In this document: positions 42,647 to 51,193 of the stretch, piece by piece
How the letters are laid out: every line of letters begins with the position of its first letter
Position numbering within the stretch: position 1 is the stretch's first letter
Assembly (NCBI GenBank): GCA_963663395.1
Contig: OY760226.1
Span: 5,270,001 to 5,334,000, forward strand
Length of the DNA stretch: 64,000 nt
Source: Azophilus sp963663395
GTDB lineage: Bacteria; Pseudomonadota; Gammaproteobacteria; Pseudomonadales; Azotimanducaceae
Direction of reading: 5' to 3'
Made by a program: the position numbers and the translations under genes
Notes under the pieces: model-generated
Database searches by the model: none
Seen by the model: the letters and a program-made list of their open reading frames with translations, nothing else
What the model was told of the DNA's origin: nothing

Positions 42647-43284
42647 ATGCGCACGTCGACGTGGTGGTACGCGCGGGGGGTGGCCACTTCGCGGCGCTGC
42701 GCGGCGCCGCTTGCAGCGCTGGCGGTCGGACTGGCGGCCGCGATGGCCGGAGCGGTGGCCACGGCGCAGGACTCGACGCCGCGGCCCAACATCCTGGTGG
42801 TCGTCACCGATGATCTTGGGTGGGGCCAGCCGGGCTTCAACGGCGGCACGGAGGTGGGGACGCCGAACCTCGACCGGATCGCCAACGAGGGAGTGAAGCT
42901 CACCCAGTTCTACGTCTCCCCCGGATGCTCGCCGACTCGCTCCGCCCTGCTCACCGGCCGCTACTACTGGAAGACAGGCGGCGTCAAGGAAGCCGCCACG
43001 AGGGGCTTGGATGTGGGTGTGCTGCTGGACGAGCGTTTGATGTCCGAAGCGTTGCGCGATGCCGGCTACGAGACCTGGGCCATCGGCAAGTGGCACTTGG
43101 GCACGTGCCGTTGCAGCGCGGATTCGATTACGGCTACGTCAAGCATCCGGCCGGGACGACCGGTAGCCGTCAGGAGGCCCGGTCAAGAGGGCCGCGGTGG
43201 CTCGCAAAGCTTGATCCGGACGGAGGCCAGGGCGATGATCGCGCGGCATTGCGTCGAGCGGGAAAGGGCCAGGGAAACCCATGA
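42647..43284 (+). pseudogene. Secreted sulfatase, frameshifted N-terminal fragment
   Basis: From the ATG at 42647 a signal peptide ('LAALAVGLAAAMAGAVATAQ') leads straight into 'PRPNILVVVTDDLGWGQPGF', FGly motif 'GCSPTRSALLTGRYYW' and 'YETWAIGKWHLG'. It is nearly identical to residues 1395-1500 of the giant fusion. At about 43100 the frame breaks: the giant has a duplicated 'KWHLGQWHL' here, and the continuation 'VPLQRGFDYGYVKHPAG' is found only in the next frame, after which similarity ends. A normal sulfatase has 450 or more residues, so this copy is dead. It keeps its own export signal, showing what a stand-alone ancestor of the fused domain may have looked like. Confidence 0.85.
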
Positions 43285-43964
43285 ACGGCCAATCTAACCG
43301 ATCTGGCGGCTCGCCGGCCCGGCAATCGAGCCGGATGGCCGCGACGCTTGCGGCTCTCGTCGCGCTGGGAATCAACGGTTTTTCTGGCCAGCTATTCGCC
43401 CAACCGGACGCTGGCATGCCCGCGCAGCCGAACATCGTCTTCATCTTGTCGGACGACCACGGCTGGAACGACGTCGGGTTCAATAGCGGTAAATTCTACG
43501 AAACGCCCAATCTGGACCGCATGGCGTACGAGGGCATGGTCTTCAGCAACGCCTACAGCGGCGGGCCGAACTGCACGCCCACCCGGGCGAGCCTGATCTC
43601 TGGCATGTACCCGCCGCGGCACTTGATGTACACCGTGAAGGGCGGGTCCAAGATCGATCCCCGCCAGATGAGGCTCTGGGTTCCGGTCCAGCAGCGCTTC
43701 TGGAGGGAGACCCGCTTGGCACCGCCCGAGCACGAGCCCTTTGAGGTTCGCAAGACCTTGGATCCCAGCGTCGTCAGCATCGCCGAAGTGCTCAAGCAGG
43801 GCGGCTACCAGACTGCCAGGTACGGAAGGTGGGGCATTGGGCCGGACAAGCAGGTGTTCGACGTCAGCAGCAGCAACGGCCAACCGGGCACGGAGAAAAA
43901 AAGCCACTTCCGCAACCCCAACGTGACATTCGACCTGATCGACGCCGGCGTCGAGTTCATCTGA
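43281..43964 (+). pseudogene. Second sulfatase, truncated after about 227 residues
   Basis: A signal peptide ('MAATLAALVALGINGFSGQL') precedes 'QPNIVFILSDDHGWNDVGF' (metal-binding Asp pair) and the FGly motif 'NCTPTRASLISGMYPP'. It belongs to a different sulfatase subgroup from the fragment just upstream. The block normally reading GKWHLG is 'RYGRWGIGPDK', so the usual Lys/His are altered. The frame ends 'DLIDAGVEFI' at a stop, about half the usual length, and then sequence shared with the giant gene's leader begins. It is almost certainly non-functional. The ATG overlaps the end of the preceding fragment by 4 nt, a trace of a former sulfatase operon. Confidence 0.8.
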
Positions 43965-44027
43965 CCTTGATGAACTTGGCAATACCAGATCGGGTTATCC
44001 AGACGGTGGACAGAGAGGGATGGTCTT

Positions 44028-47000
44028 GTGCGTGAGGTAAGTGCTGGAGCATCTGCGTTGGGCGTTGCCACGGCGCTTCTGGGCGCCCTGGCCATGCCGG
44101 TTCATGCCCGGGCGGCCGACAGTCCGGAATCGGGCGCGCCAGTCAGCCAGGCTTCCACGCGCCTTTCCGCTGCCCTGCAGTCGTTGTCGTTGTCAGGCGG
44201 CGACCTGTGCCCCGCTTTCGCGCCGGCGACAACGGCTTACACCGCCACCGTCGCGGATGACGTGAGCGAGACGACGGTCAGTGCGACACCGACGGCGGCG
44301 GGGACGGTAACCGTGCAGCCGTCCGACGCCGACCTGGTGGCGGAGGGGCATCAGGTTTCCCTCTCGCGCGGCGACAACGAGATCACCATAACGGTAGACG
44401 AACCGGGCCTCGCACAGCGCACCTACACCATTGACGTCAAGCGCGCGCTTCTCATCGGTTCAGCAGCGCAACGGGTCGAGTACGACCTCGGCACGGGCTT
44501 TGCCAATCTGGTGAGACCCTGCGAAGTCGTCATTGGCGACTTTCATGCCAGCGTCAAGCTGAAGGACGAAACGGACGCGATCGACAGCATCGACTACGCC
44601 ACCCGGACCGTGCAAACGACCGGCAACGAAACAAAGATCATCCACACGGACAGCCGCTATCCGCAGCTGACCCAGGTGTTCAAGGCGGACAGCAAGAACA
44701 TCAAGACACACCTGGTCATCGAAGACGCAACCGACCCCTTGAGCACCAATCACATGGTGCCGATCAAGCTCAAGGAAGGCGCGCGGGTACGCATGGGACT
44801 AAGTGGGGTCGGCTCGAACAGGGTGCTGCGGATGCCATCGTTTCAGCCCAATGGAATCCGATGGCGTTTCACGGCGGCGCGCAATGAGTCGCTTCGAAGC
44901 TACAACGTCACCGCGTTCTACGAGAACTCGTCCCGCAAGGGACTCATCATCGGTGCGATCACACACAAAAACTGGCGCACGGCCATCAATCTTACGCTCG
45001 GGTCGCAGGGGTCCGGCCCACTGACCGAACTGACGGTCACCAGTGGTGTGGCCGCGGAACGGGATATCATGGAACACGGATACCTGAGCGGTAACGAAAT
45101 CAGCTCGGCTACCATCGTGATGGGTGTCTACGACGACTTCAGACTCGGACTCGAGGACTACGCGGAAGAAGTCAAACGGATACAGCCAAAGCTCGCATCG
45201 GCACCGGAACTCCAAGCGTGGGACAACACGACCTTCAGTTGGAAGACATGGGGCAAGGGGTCGAAGCGGAGGGCTCTGACCTATGCCAATGTCCTCGAGG
45301 TGCTCGACTTTACCGAAAAGTTGAAGGATCAGGGATTCGCCAACAAGGGCGGGTACGCGATCGTTGCCATGGCGGCGTACTACTGGGACATATTCACCGA
45401 GGCGCAATGGCTCACGTTCGCCGACGAGTGTGTCGCCCGGGGCCTGTTACCGGGATGGTATCTGCAACCGTGGCTCCTGCTGGACGAGGCAGACCTCGAC
45501 GAACCCATATACGAAGGCGCCACCTACACCTTCCGGGACATCACCACGCGAAACAGCGATGGGGATCCGTTGGGAATCGTAAGGGGGGGCGGAGAAGTCA
45601 AGTACGCGCTGGACCCCACGCACCCGGGCACCCGGGCCCGCATAGACAAGCAGATGGACTGGGCCATCGAAAAGGGCTTCCGGTGGCTGCGCATGGACTT
45701 CACCTATTTCGGGTCGCTTGAAGGGGTCTATCACGACACCAGCATCACCACGGGGATTCAGGCCTACAACTCGGGCATGAAATACATTACGGACAAGGCC
45801 GGCGGCAAGATCCACATCAATTTGGCGATCAGCCCCTATTTCCCGCACAACACGGGCCACTCCCGGCGCATCTCCGGAGACGTCTACCATTCGATCAGCG
45901 ATGTGGAGTACGAGCTTAACGCCTTGGCTGGGGGCTGGTGGCTCGGCAACGGAGTTTTGTACGAGTACCTGGACCCGGGCGTTGTCGACTTTCATCCGAC
46001 CAGGGACGATGCGGAGATGTCCAGGACGAAGGTCAACTCGGCGGCGATCACCGGCATGTTGCAGGCCGACGACGACTGGAACAAGGCGCGTTTCCGGGGA
46101 CTCGCTGAGGAGTATTACCTCAATTCCGATGTCCTGGCATTGATCGGCAAGGCCAGGAGCTTCATGCCCGTGGAACTGGCCAGTGGCAGAGGCGCACCCG
46201 ACAGTTTCGTGCACCACGAGGACGGGGCAGATGGCGGCACCACCTATTACGCCGTATTCAACTACAGCACCACCGCGGCGACCAAGACGATCAAGGCGGA
46301 TCGCTTCTTCCCGGACGACTGGAACGATCCGCAGTACGAATACGCGTTCTATGAACTCTGGGACAAGACGACGACGATCAGGAAGCCCGGGTCGACGTGG
46401 GACCTCCAACTGCCTGCGCGAGGATCAAAAATCTACAAGATTACAAGGCAGGTTGCACCCGTGGTCGCGGTAACCGGGCTGTCGAATGCCTCGACCCCCG
46501 AAAACGAGTCGTGGACATCGTCTGCACCCTCGCTGGCAAACGCGGTGGGTACTGTGACATGGAGCAAAGAAGGTCCGGACGCGGACGAGTTCACGTTGGC
46601 CGCGGACGGCCGACTGACCCTTCCGGCACAGGACTACGAGGCGCCCGCCGATGCGAACAGCGACAATGTCTACGAGGTGACCGTACGGGGAACCGATACC
46701 GGCAGCACAACGGCTGCGGCGGCCGTGCGAGTGACTGTGACGGATAACACCGCGGAGCATGGTGGAGGCGGCGGCGGAGGTGGCAGCGCCAACACCCCGC
46801 CGGTGGTCGAGCGGGCCATTGAGGATCAGTCGGCTGAAGCCGGCGAGACGCTGGAACTGGATATCCGGCTCAACTTCTACGACCGGGACCAGCGGGCGCT
46901 GGACTACACCGTCGAGTCATCGAATGCGGCGGTCGCCGTTGTCGATGTCGACCGCAATGGAGTGCTGACCATCCGGGCCATCGAACGCGGCAGGGTAATC

Positions 47001-47828
47001 GTGACAGTAACGGCAGCCGACCGGCGGGGCGAGAGCGTCTCGCAGAGTTTTGCGGTGACGGTAACGGGTCCGGCCCTGGTGGGGCTGTTTCCTCGAGCGT
47101 CTCATCCGACGGTGGAAGGGTTCGTACGGGTAATCAACCGATCTGATGCGGACAGCATGCTGTCGATCACCGCGATTGACGACCGCGGCACCAAGGTGGG
47201 CCCGGTCCTGCTGAATGTTCCAGCGCGCTCCGTCGCGCACTTCAATTCGAACGATCTCGAGCAGGGAGAGAGAAAAAAATCGCTTTCGGGAGGTATTGGG
47301 CAAGGGATCGGGGACTGGCGGCTGCTGTTGGACTCCGAACAGGACTTCGAGGCGCTGGCCTATGTCAGAACAATGGACGGTTTTCTTTCCTCAATGCACG
47401 ACCGCGCACCGCTCTCGCAAGGAGTGTATCGCGTGCCCTTCTTCAATCCGGCGAGTAATCCCAACCAGGCAAGCAAACTGAGATTGATCAACCCGGCTTC
47501 GGTCCCGGCAGATGTGACGATCACGAGTGTGGACGACTCTGGAGGCTCCCCGGGTTCGTCGGTCGGCCTGACGGTGGCCCCCGGCGAGTCGGTGACCCTT
47601 TCCGCATCGGATCTGGAGGTAGGCGTCGGATCCTCCGGGGCGCTTGGCGACGGCGTGGGCAAGTGGCAGCTACGCGTGGAATCCGATCAGCCGATCGTGG
47701 TGATGAACCTGCTCGCGAGCGCCGGGGGGCACCTCACGAACCTGTCGACCATCCCCATTGAGCCGGCCAGCGCCGACGACGATCAAGAGACCCGGCCTGA
47801 TCGGGGCAGCGCTGGGCATCACCCGTGA
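44028..47828 (+). CDS. Secreted GH27-like (clan D) glycosidase with cadherin-like domains and C-terminal surface module
   Basis: 1,266 residues, GTG start after 'gagaggga'. Signal peptide (ALLGALAMPVHARAA). Residues 1-810 are nearly identical to the giant protein's N-terminus, including putative catalytic D557 ('RWLRMDFTYF') and D618 ('RRISGDVYHS'). It then diverges: a cadherin-type unit ('ENESWTSSAPSLANAVGTV' to 'TVTDNTAEHG'), a Gly-rich linker (GGGGGGGGS), an Ig-like domain ('NTPPVVERAIEDQSAEAGET'), and one HFNSxDLE module ('VEGFVRVINRSDADSMLSIT', 'AHFNSNDLEQGERKKSLSGG', ending 'GGHLTNLSTIP'). The last 15 or so residues (ETRPDRGSAGHHP) are read out of frame through a duplicated LuxR gene tail, so the natural C-terminus has been replaced. 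Likely a secreted exo-glycosidase; family assignment moderate. Confidence 0.78.
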   Translation: MREVSAGASALGVATALLGALAMPVHARAADSPESGAPVSQASTRLSAALQSLSLSGGDLCPAFAPATTAYTATVADDVSETTVSATPTAAGTVTVQPSDADLVAEGHQVSLSRGDNEITITVDEPGLAQRTYTIDVKRALLIGSAAQRVEYDLGTGFANLVRPCEVVIGDFHASVKLKDETDAIDSIDYATRTVQTTGNETKIIHTDSRYPQLTQVFKADSKNIKTHLVIEDATDPLSTNHMVPIKLKEGARVRMGLSGVGSNRVLRMPSFQPNGIRWRFTAARNESLRSYNVTAFYENSSRKGLIIGAITHKNWRTAINLTLGSQGSGPLTELTVTSGVAAERDIMEHGYLSGNEISSATIVMGVYDDFRLGLEDYAEEVKRIQPKLASAPELQAWDNTTFSWKTWGKGSKRRALTYANVLEVLDFTEKLKDQGFANKGGYAIVAMAAYYWDIFTEAQWLTFADECVARGLLPGWYLQPWLLLDEADLDEPIYEGATYTFRDITTRNSDGDPLGIVRGGGEVKYALDPTHPGTRARIDKQMDWAIEKGFRWLRMDFTYFGSLEGVYHDTSITTGIQAYNSGMKYITDKAGGKIHINLAISPYFPHNTGHSRRISGDVYHSISDVEYELNALAGGWWLGNGVLYEYLDPGVVDFHPTRDDAEMSRTKVNSAAITGMLQADDDWNKARFRGLAEEYYLNSDVLALIGKARSFMPVELASGRGAPDSFVHHEDGADGGTTYYAVFNYSTTAATKTIKADRFFPDDWNDPQYEYAFYELWDKTTTIRKPGSTWDLQLPARGSKIYKITRQVAPVVAVTGLSNASTPENESWTSSAPSLANAVGTVTWSKEGPDADEFTLAADGRLTLPAQDYEAPADANSDNVYEVTVRGTDTGSTTAAAAVRVTVTDNTAEHGGGGGGGGSANTPPVVERAIEDQSAEAGETLELDIRLNFYDRDQRALDYTVESSNAAVAVVDVDRNGVLTIRAIERGRVIVTVTAADRRGESVSQSFAVTVTGPALVGLFPRASHPTVEGFVRVINRSDADSMLSITAIDDRGTKVGPVLLNVPARSVAHFNSNDLEQGERKKSLSGGIGQGIGDWRLLLDSEQDFEALAYVRTMDGFLSSMHDRAPLSQGVYRVPFFNPASNPNQASKLRLINPASVPADVTITSVDDSGGSPGSSVGLTVAPGESVTLSASDLEVGVGSSGALGDGVGKWQLRVESDQPIVVMNLLASAGGHLTNLSTIPIEPASADDDQETRPDRGSAGHHP

Positions 47829-47928
47829 CGGCGTGCGCTACCATGCCGCTCGGCTGTTCGCGAAGCTGAACGTTCACGACCGCAAGGCCGCCGTAAAGCG
47901 CGCCCGGTCGCTGGGCCTGCTGCCCTCG
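47799..47928 (+). pseudogene. Duplicated 3' end of the LuxR regulator gene
   Basis: The sequence encoding 'ALGITRDGVRYHAARLFAKL' and 'NVHDRKAAVKRARSLGLLPS' repeats the end of the regulator at 38580 almost base for base over about 130 bp, then stops sharply at 'ctgccctcg' where the IS fragment begins. Only the recognition helix and tail of the HTH remain. Confidence 0.9.
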
Positions 47929-47930
47929 CT

Positions 47931-48186
47931 GATTGCCCCTGATCTTCACGAAGACCTCATCGACGTAGAACGCATCGCCGAAACCCTGGTGTTTTCGCCA
48001 CAGCCGCTTGGCAAATTCAGGCCCGAACTTGATGCACCAGAGGCGAATCGACTCGTGACTCACGGTGACACCCCGTTGCGCCAGCAGATCTTCAATATCC
48101 CTATGGCTCAGATTGAATCGATGTTACAGCCAGACCGCGTAGCTGATGATGTCGGGTGGACAACGGTGGCGCTTGTATATGTTCAT
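47931..48186 (-). pseudogene. IS6-type transposase, N-terminal fragment with internal stop
   Basis: The minus strand from the ATG at 48186 reads 'MNIYKRHRCPPDIISYAVWL', a TAA stop (48124-48126), then 'HRFNLSHRDIEDLLAQRGV', 'SHESIRLWCIKFGPEFAKRL' and 'DAFYVDEVFVKIRGNQ'. This is the start of an IS6-family transposase up to the first catalytic Asp. Truncation coincides exactly with the end of the LuxR-tail duplicate. It differs in sequence from the fragment at 23800, faces the opposite way, and like it is cut within the catalytic domain on the side facing the island. Confidence 0.82.
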
Positions 48187-48201
48187 GCCGCGTTCCGCGG
48201 C
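48187..48201. repeat. Short perfect palindrome near the left end of the IS91-type element
   Basis: gccgcg-ttc-cgcggc, lying directly after GTTCAT. IS91-family termini carry small hairpins and insert beside GTTC/GAAC tetranucleotides; assigning this as the element end is tentative. Confidence 0.3.
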
Positions 48202-48410
48202 GGGAGGCTGTGCCGATCCTCGGCTGTGATCTCATTCCCTACGTCAATGCCGGGTAGCGGAATCGGATCGAACTGACGTCCGTGATCGGACCGCGGCGTT
48301 TCCCTTCCTTTCGGACCTTCCAGGTCTTCCCGAGATGCGTTTACCTCAGCCTCGAAGCGCACGCCGGGCGGCGTGTGTTCGTGGTCGTAAACACATCCAG
48401 GAGACTTGCC

Positions 48411-49265
48411 ATGACCCCTCTTCGACAACGCATGATCGACGACATGACCGTTCGCGGACTCGCCGAGAACACCCGGAAGTCCTATCTCAGAGCCGTGACC
48501 GGACTCGCCCGCCACTATCGACGCGGCCCGGATTGCATCGAGCCCCGGGAAGTCCAGGACTACCTGCTCTTCCTGCACGAGAAACGCGGTTTGACGTGGC
48601 AGAGTTGCAACACCGTTCGCCACGGTTTGCGCTTCTTCTACCGCATCACCCTGAGCCTGCCCGATCCCCACCTCTACGTCCCCGGCGCCAAGCAACCCAC
48701 CAAGCTGCCCGAGATCCTCAACCACGACGAGCTGATGCGCCTGTTCACCGTCACCACCAACCCCAAGCACCGGGCGCTGCTCATGACCGCCTATGCCGCC
48801 GGGCTCCGTGCCAGTGAACTCGGGCGTCTGAGGGTGTCCGACATTGATTCCGGGCGCATGGCCCTGCGCGTCGAGCAGGGCAAGGGCAGCAAGGACCGCT
48901 ACGTACCCCTCTCGCCCCGGCTGCTGGGGCAACTGCGCGCCTACTGGCGCCGCAAGCGCCCCGCGCACTGGTTGTTCCCGGGCCAACCCGCCGATCGGCC
49001 CATGAGTCGCCACGGCCCCGCGCACATCTACACGCTTGCGAAGAAAAAAGCCGGTATCTACAAGGCCGGTGGCATCCATACGCTGCGCCATGGGTATGCC
49101 TCGGGCCTGCTCGAGGCCGGTGTGGAACTGACCGTCATCCAGCGACGTCTCGGACACAGTTCCATCCGCTCCACCATGCGCTACCTGCACCTGGCGCAGG
49201 ATCGGGTTCGTGCGACGCCATCTCCCTTGGATCTGCTGGAGTTCCCGAACGCGCAACGCGCCTGA
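48411..49265 (+). CDS. Tyrosine recombinase accessory to an IS91-family element
   Basis: 284 residues from 'MTPLRQRMIDDM', with 'aggaga' 8 nt before the ATG. SAM-like core-binding domain (residues 1-85, 'GLAENTRKSYLRAVTGLARH') and catalytic domain with R in 'AAGLRASELGRL', K in 'GKGSKDRYVPL', 'HTLRHGYAS' (HxxR), 'LGHSSIRSTMRYLHL' (His and nucleophilic Tyr). All catalytic residues are present. Known: many IS91-like elements carry such an integrase-like gene upstream of the Y2 transposase; its contribution to transposition is not fully defined. The transposase starts 3 bp after this stop, so the two are translationally linked. Confidence 0.92.
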   Translation: MTPLRQRMIDDMTVRGLAENTRKSYLRAVTGLARHYRRGPDCIEPREVQDYLLFLHEKRGLTWQSCNTVRHGLRFFYRITLSLPDPHLYVPGAKQPTKLPEILNHDELMRLFTVTTNPKHRALLMTAYAAGLRASELGRLRVSDIDSGRMALRVEQGKGSKDRYVPLSPRLLGQLRAYWRRKRPAHWLFPGQPADRPMSRHGPAHIYTLAKKKAGIYKAGGIHTLRHGYASGLLEAGVELTVIQRRLGHSSIRSTMRYLHLAQDRVRATPSPLDLLEFPNAQRA

Positions 49266-49268
49266 GCG

Positions 49269-50483
49269 GTGCACAAAGACTGCCCGTCGGCGCCTGCCAC
49301 ACGGCCGGCGCTGGAGGTCGCCGACGTTCTGCGCGCGCGACTACCCCGCTATCGGGACTCATACCCGCTCTTGGCCCGGCAACTGCGGGCGGCAAACGCC
49401 CTGGTGCGCTGTCGAACCGCCGCCCTCGGCGGCTACGCCTCCCAATGCGACACCTGTGGGGCGACCACCGTCCAGTATGCGTCCTGCCGGAACCGTCACT
49501 GCCCCAAGTGCCAGACACTCACCCAGACCCGCTGGGTCGAGCGTCAGTGCGAGAAGCTCCTCGACATCGGCTACTGGCATGTCGTGTTCACCCTGCCGCA
49601 CGACCTCAATCCGCTGGCCCGGCACGAGCCCGCGCTCGTCTATCGACTCCTGTTCAAGGCAGCCTCACAGACACTGCTCGAGTTCGGACGCAATCCGCGC
49701 TGGCTCGGCGGGGAAATCGGCGTCACCATGGTGTTGCACACGTGGGGACAGAATCTCGGCCAGCACATCCATGTTCACGCCATTGTCACCGGTGGCGCGC
49801 TGAGCCCCGACCGGGAGCGCTGGCTTCCGGCCCGCAACACCTTCCTGTTCCCCACCCGGGCTCTCTCGTCGGTCTTTCGCGGCAAGTACCTGGACTTCCT
49901 CGCCCAGGCACATCGAAGCGGCGAACTGCGCTTGCCCGGCACCGACGGCATCGACGACGCCGGTGAGTTCGAATGCCTGACGACCGCGTTACGCTCGAAC
50001 GACTGGGTGGTCTACACCAAGCCGCCGTTCGCAAGCGCCGCCCATGTCCTGGCTTACCTCGGGCGTTACACCCACAAGGTCGCCATCGCCAACCACCGGC
50101 TGGTCGACTTCGACGGGGAACACGTCCGCTTCCGATGGCGCGACTACGCCGACGGCAACCAGCGTAAGACCATGCGTCTGCATGCCGACGAGTTCGTCCG
50201 CCGCTTCCTGCTGCATGTCCTGCCGCGCGGCTTCACCCGCCTGCGCCACTACGGACTGCTCGCCAATCGTGACCGAGACAAAAAGCTCGCCCTGTGCCGG
50301 GCCTTGATCGATCAGCCGGCGCCGCCACCGCGCGAGCCCGAAACACCACAGGCCATGATGCTGCGTCTGACCGGCATCGATATCACGAAGTGCCAACACT
50401 GCAGGCGCGGAACCTTGCAGCGGGTTCACGCACTCGTGCCTGGGTTTACCGCGTCGTTCCGGCGAGCATGGCGGCCACCGTGA
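49269..50483 (+). CDS. IS91-family Y2 HUH transposase
   Basis: 404 residues, GTG start. N-terminal zinc finger: 'GGYASQCDTCGATTVQYASC' then 'RNRHCPKCQ'. HUH motif 'GQHIHVHAIVTGG'. Y2 motif with Y263 and Y267 in 'YLGRYTHKVAIANHR'. A second CxxC pair near the C-terminus ('ITKCQHCRRGTLQRV') is also usual. Function: rolling-circle transposition with single-strand nicking at the element ends. The length is normal and there is no internal stop, so the gene looks intact. Confidence 0.95.
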   Translation: MHKDCPSAPATRPALEVADVLRARLPRYRDSYPLLARQLRAANALVRCRTAALGGYASQCDTCGATTVQYASCRNRHCPKCQTLTQTRWVERQCEKLLDIGYWHVVFTLPHDLNPLARHEPALVYRLLFKAASQTLLEFGRNPRWLGGEIGVTMVLHTWGQNLGQHIHVHAIVTGGALSPDRERWLPARNTFLFPTRALSSVFRGKYLDFLAQAHRSGELRLPGTDGIDDAGEFECLTTALRSNDWVVYTKPPFASAAHVLAYLGRYTHKVAIANHRLVDFDGEHVRFRWRDYADGNQRKTMRLHADEFVRRFLLHVLPRGFTRLRHYGLLANRDRDKKLALCRALIDQPAPPPREPETPQAMMLRLTGIDITKCQHCRRGTLQRVHALVPGFTASFRRAWRPP

Positions 50484-50794
50484 TCGTCATCATCGGTATC
50501 GCAAACGCTGCAGATCGAATGTGTCCTCCGACGCGTTCAGGGCAGCTCGTTGCCAACCCCGTGAAAATGGCCACGGCACCCGCCAAACCGACCCCCGGCG
50601 GACACGCGCGAAGCCACCACGATCGGCGTTCGGTCGCCGACGTCTGCTCACCACATGGCATGACGTTCACTCCGGCTTCCTGATCGGGGCGGCCGGGGCA
50701 TTACTTTCCCCATAGCGTCCTTCGGCGACCACCGCGCGGCTCACCTCAATGATCTTATCGGCCATGCTGCGCACGACCGATAAGAGCCTTATTC
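50484..50794. other. Spacer between the IS91-type element and the RIT element
   Basis: No supported gene. It probably includes the 3' (origin) end of the IS91-like element and the short target region into which the outer RIT element inserted. A short gggg/cccc hairpin-like stretch at about 50695-50711 is the only structure seen. Confidence 0.4.
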
Positions 50795-50821
50795 ACTATG
50801 CCGACGTTCGGATTATGCCGA
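50795..50821 (+). repeat. Outer RIT terminal inverted repeat, left copy
   Basis: The 27 bases are the exact reverse complement of 57608-57634. The internal GATTATGCCG (50811-50820) is mirrored by CGGCATAATC at 50871-50880, giving a paired recombinase-site arrangement. Confidence 0.95.
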
Positions 50822-50879
50822 GCCGCCGGCGCGGTCCATTGACTGCTCTGGCACCGGCGGCACGGTGTATCGGCATAAT

Positions 50880-51092
50880 CTACAACGCTTCCAGGAAGGC
50901 GAGCAGTTCGTCGGTTGCATGGAACCGCCGACCGTCGTCCGCCACGGGGCGGGTTCGCGCCAGGGCGCGCTCCTTCAACGTGATGTCGGCATGGACGTAC
51001 ATCTGGGTGGTTTCCACACGCTCGTGTCCCAGCCAGAGGGCGATGACGGTGCGGTCCACGCCATTGTGCAGAAGTTCCATGGCGGCGGTGTG
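50880..51092 (-). pseudogene. ritC: Outer RIT ritC, C-terminal fragment
   Basis: The minus strand reads 'HTAAMELLHNGVDRTVIALW', then 'LGHERVETTQMYVHADITLK' with the catalytic His and Tyr, ending 'ATDELLAFLEAL' and TAG at 50880. It continues exactly from the N-terminal piece, which ends '...TPHVLRH' at 54542: together they restore the expected 'VLRHTAAMELL'. It lacks its own start and is inactive because of the intervening RIT. Confidence 0.92.
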
Positions 51093-51118
51093 TCTCCTAT
51101 ATCGTGCAAGACATAAGC

Positions 51119-51146
51119 GGCATTATCTCTTGAACTTTTTTATGTC
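51119..51146 (+). repeat. Inner RIT terminal inverted repeat, left copy
   Basis: The 28 bases match the reverse complement of 54514-54541 exactly. The core TTATGTC (51140-51146) recurs inverted as GACATAA at 51110-51116 and at 51198-51204. Confidence 0.95.
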
Positions 51147-51193
51147 TAGCAAATTGTGAAGCGCCCTGGTTTTCCGGGCGGCGTTTGACATTC

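Larger units (their letters stand above)
48300..50700 (+). mobile_element. IS91-family element (tyrosine recombinase + Y2 HUH transposase)
   Basis: Two adjacent + strand genes (48411-49265 and 49269-50483) form the two-gene arrangement found in many IS91-like rolling-circle elements. The ends are not mapped: neither terIS nor oriIS could be fixed by eye, so the limits given are approximate. Confidence 0.7.

Noticed and set aside
50446..50670. Small minus-strand open frame after the IS91 transposase
   Set aside because: No family match, and part of it overlaps the transposase 3' end; composition fits non-coding element end sequence.
50749..51159. + strand open frame of 136 codons at the left RIT end
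   Set aside because: It is antisense to the ritC C-terminal fragment and runs through the terminal repeats.
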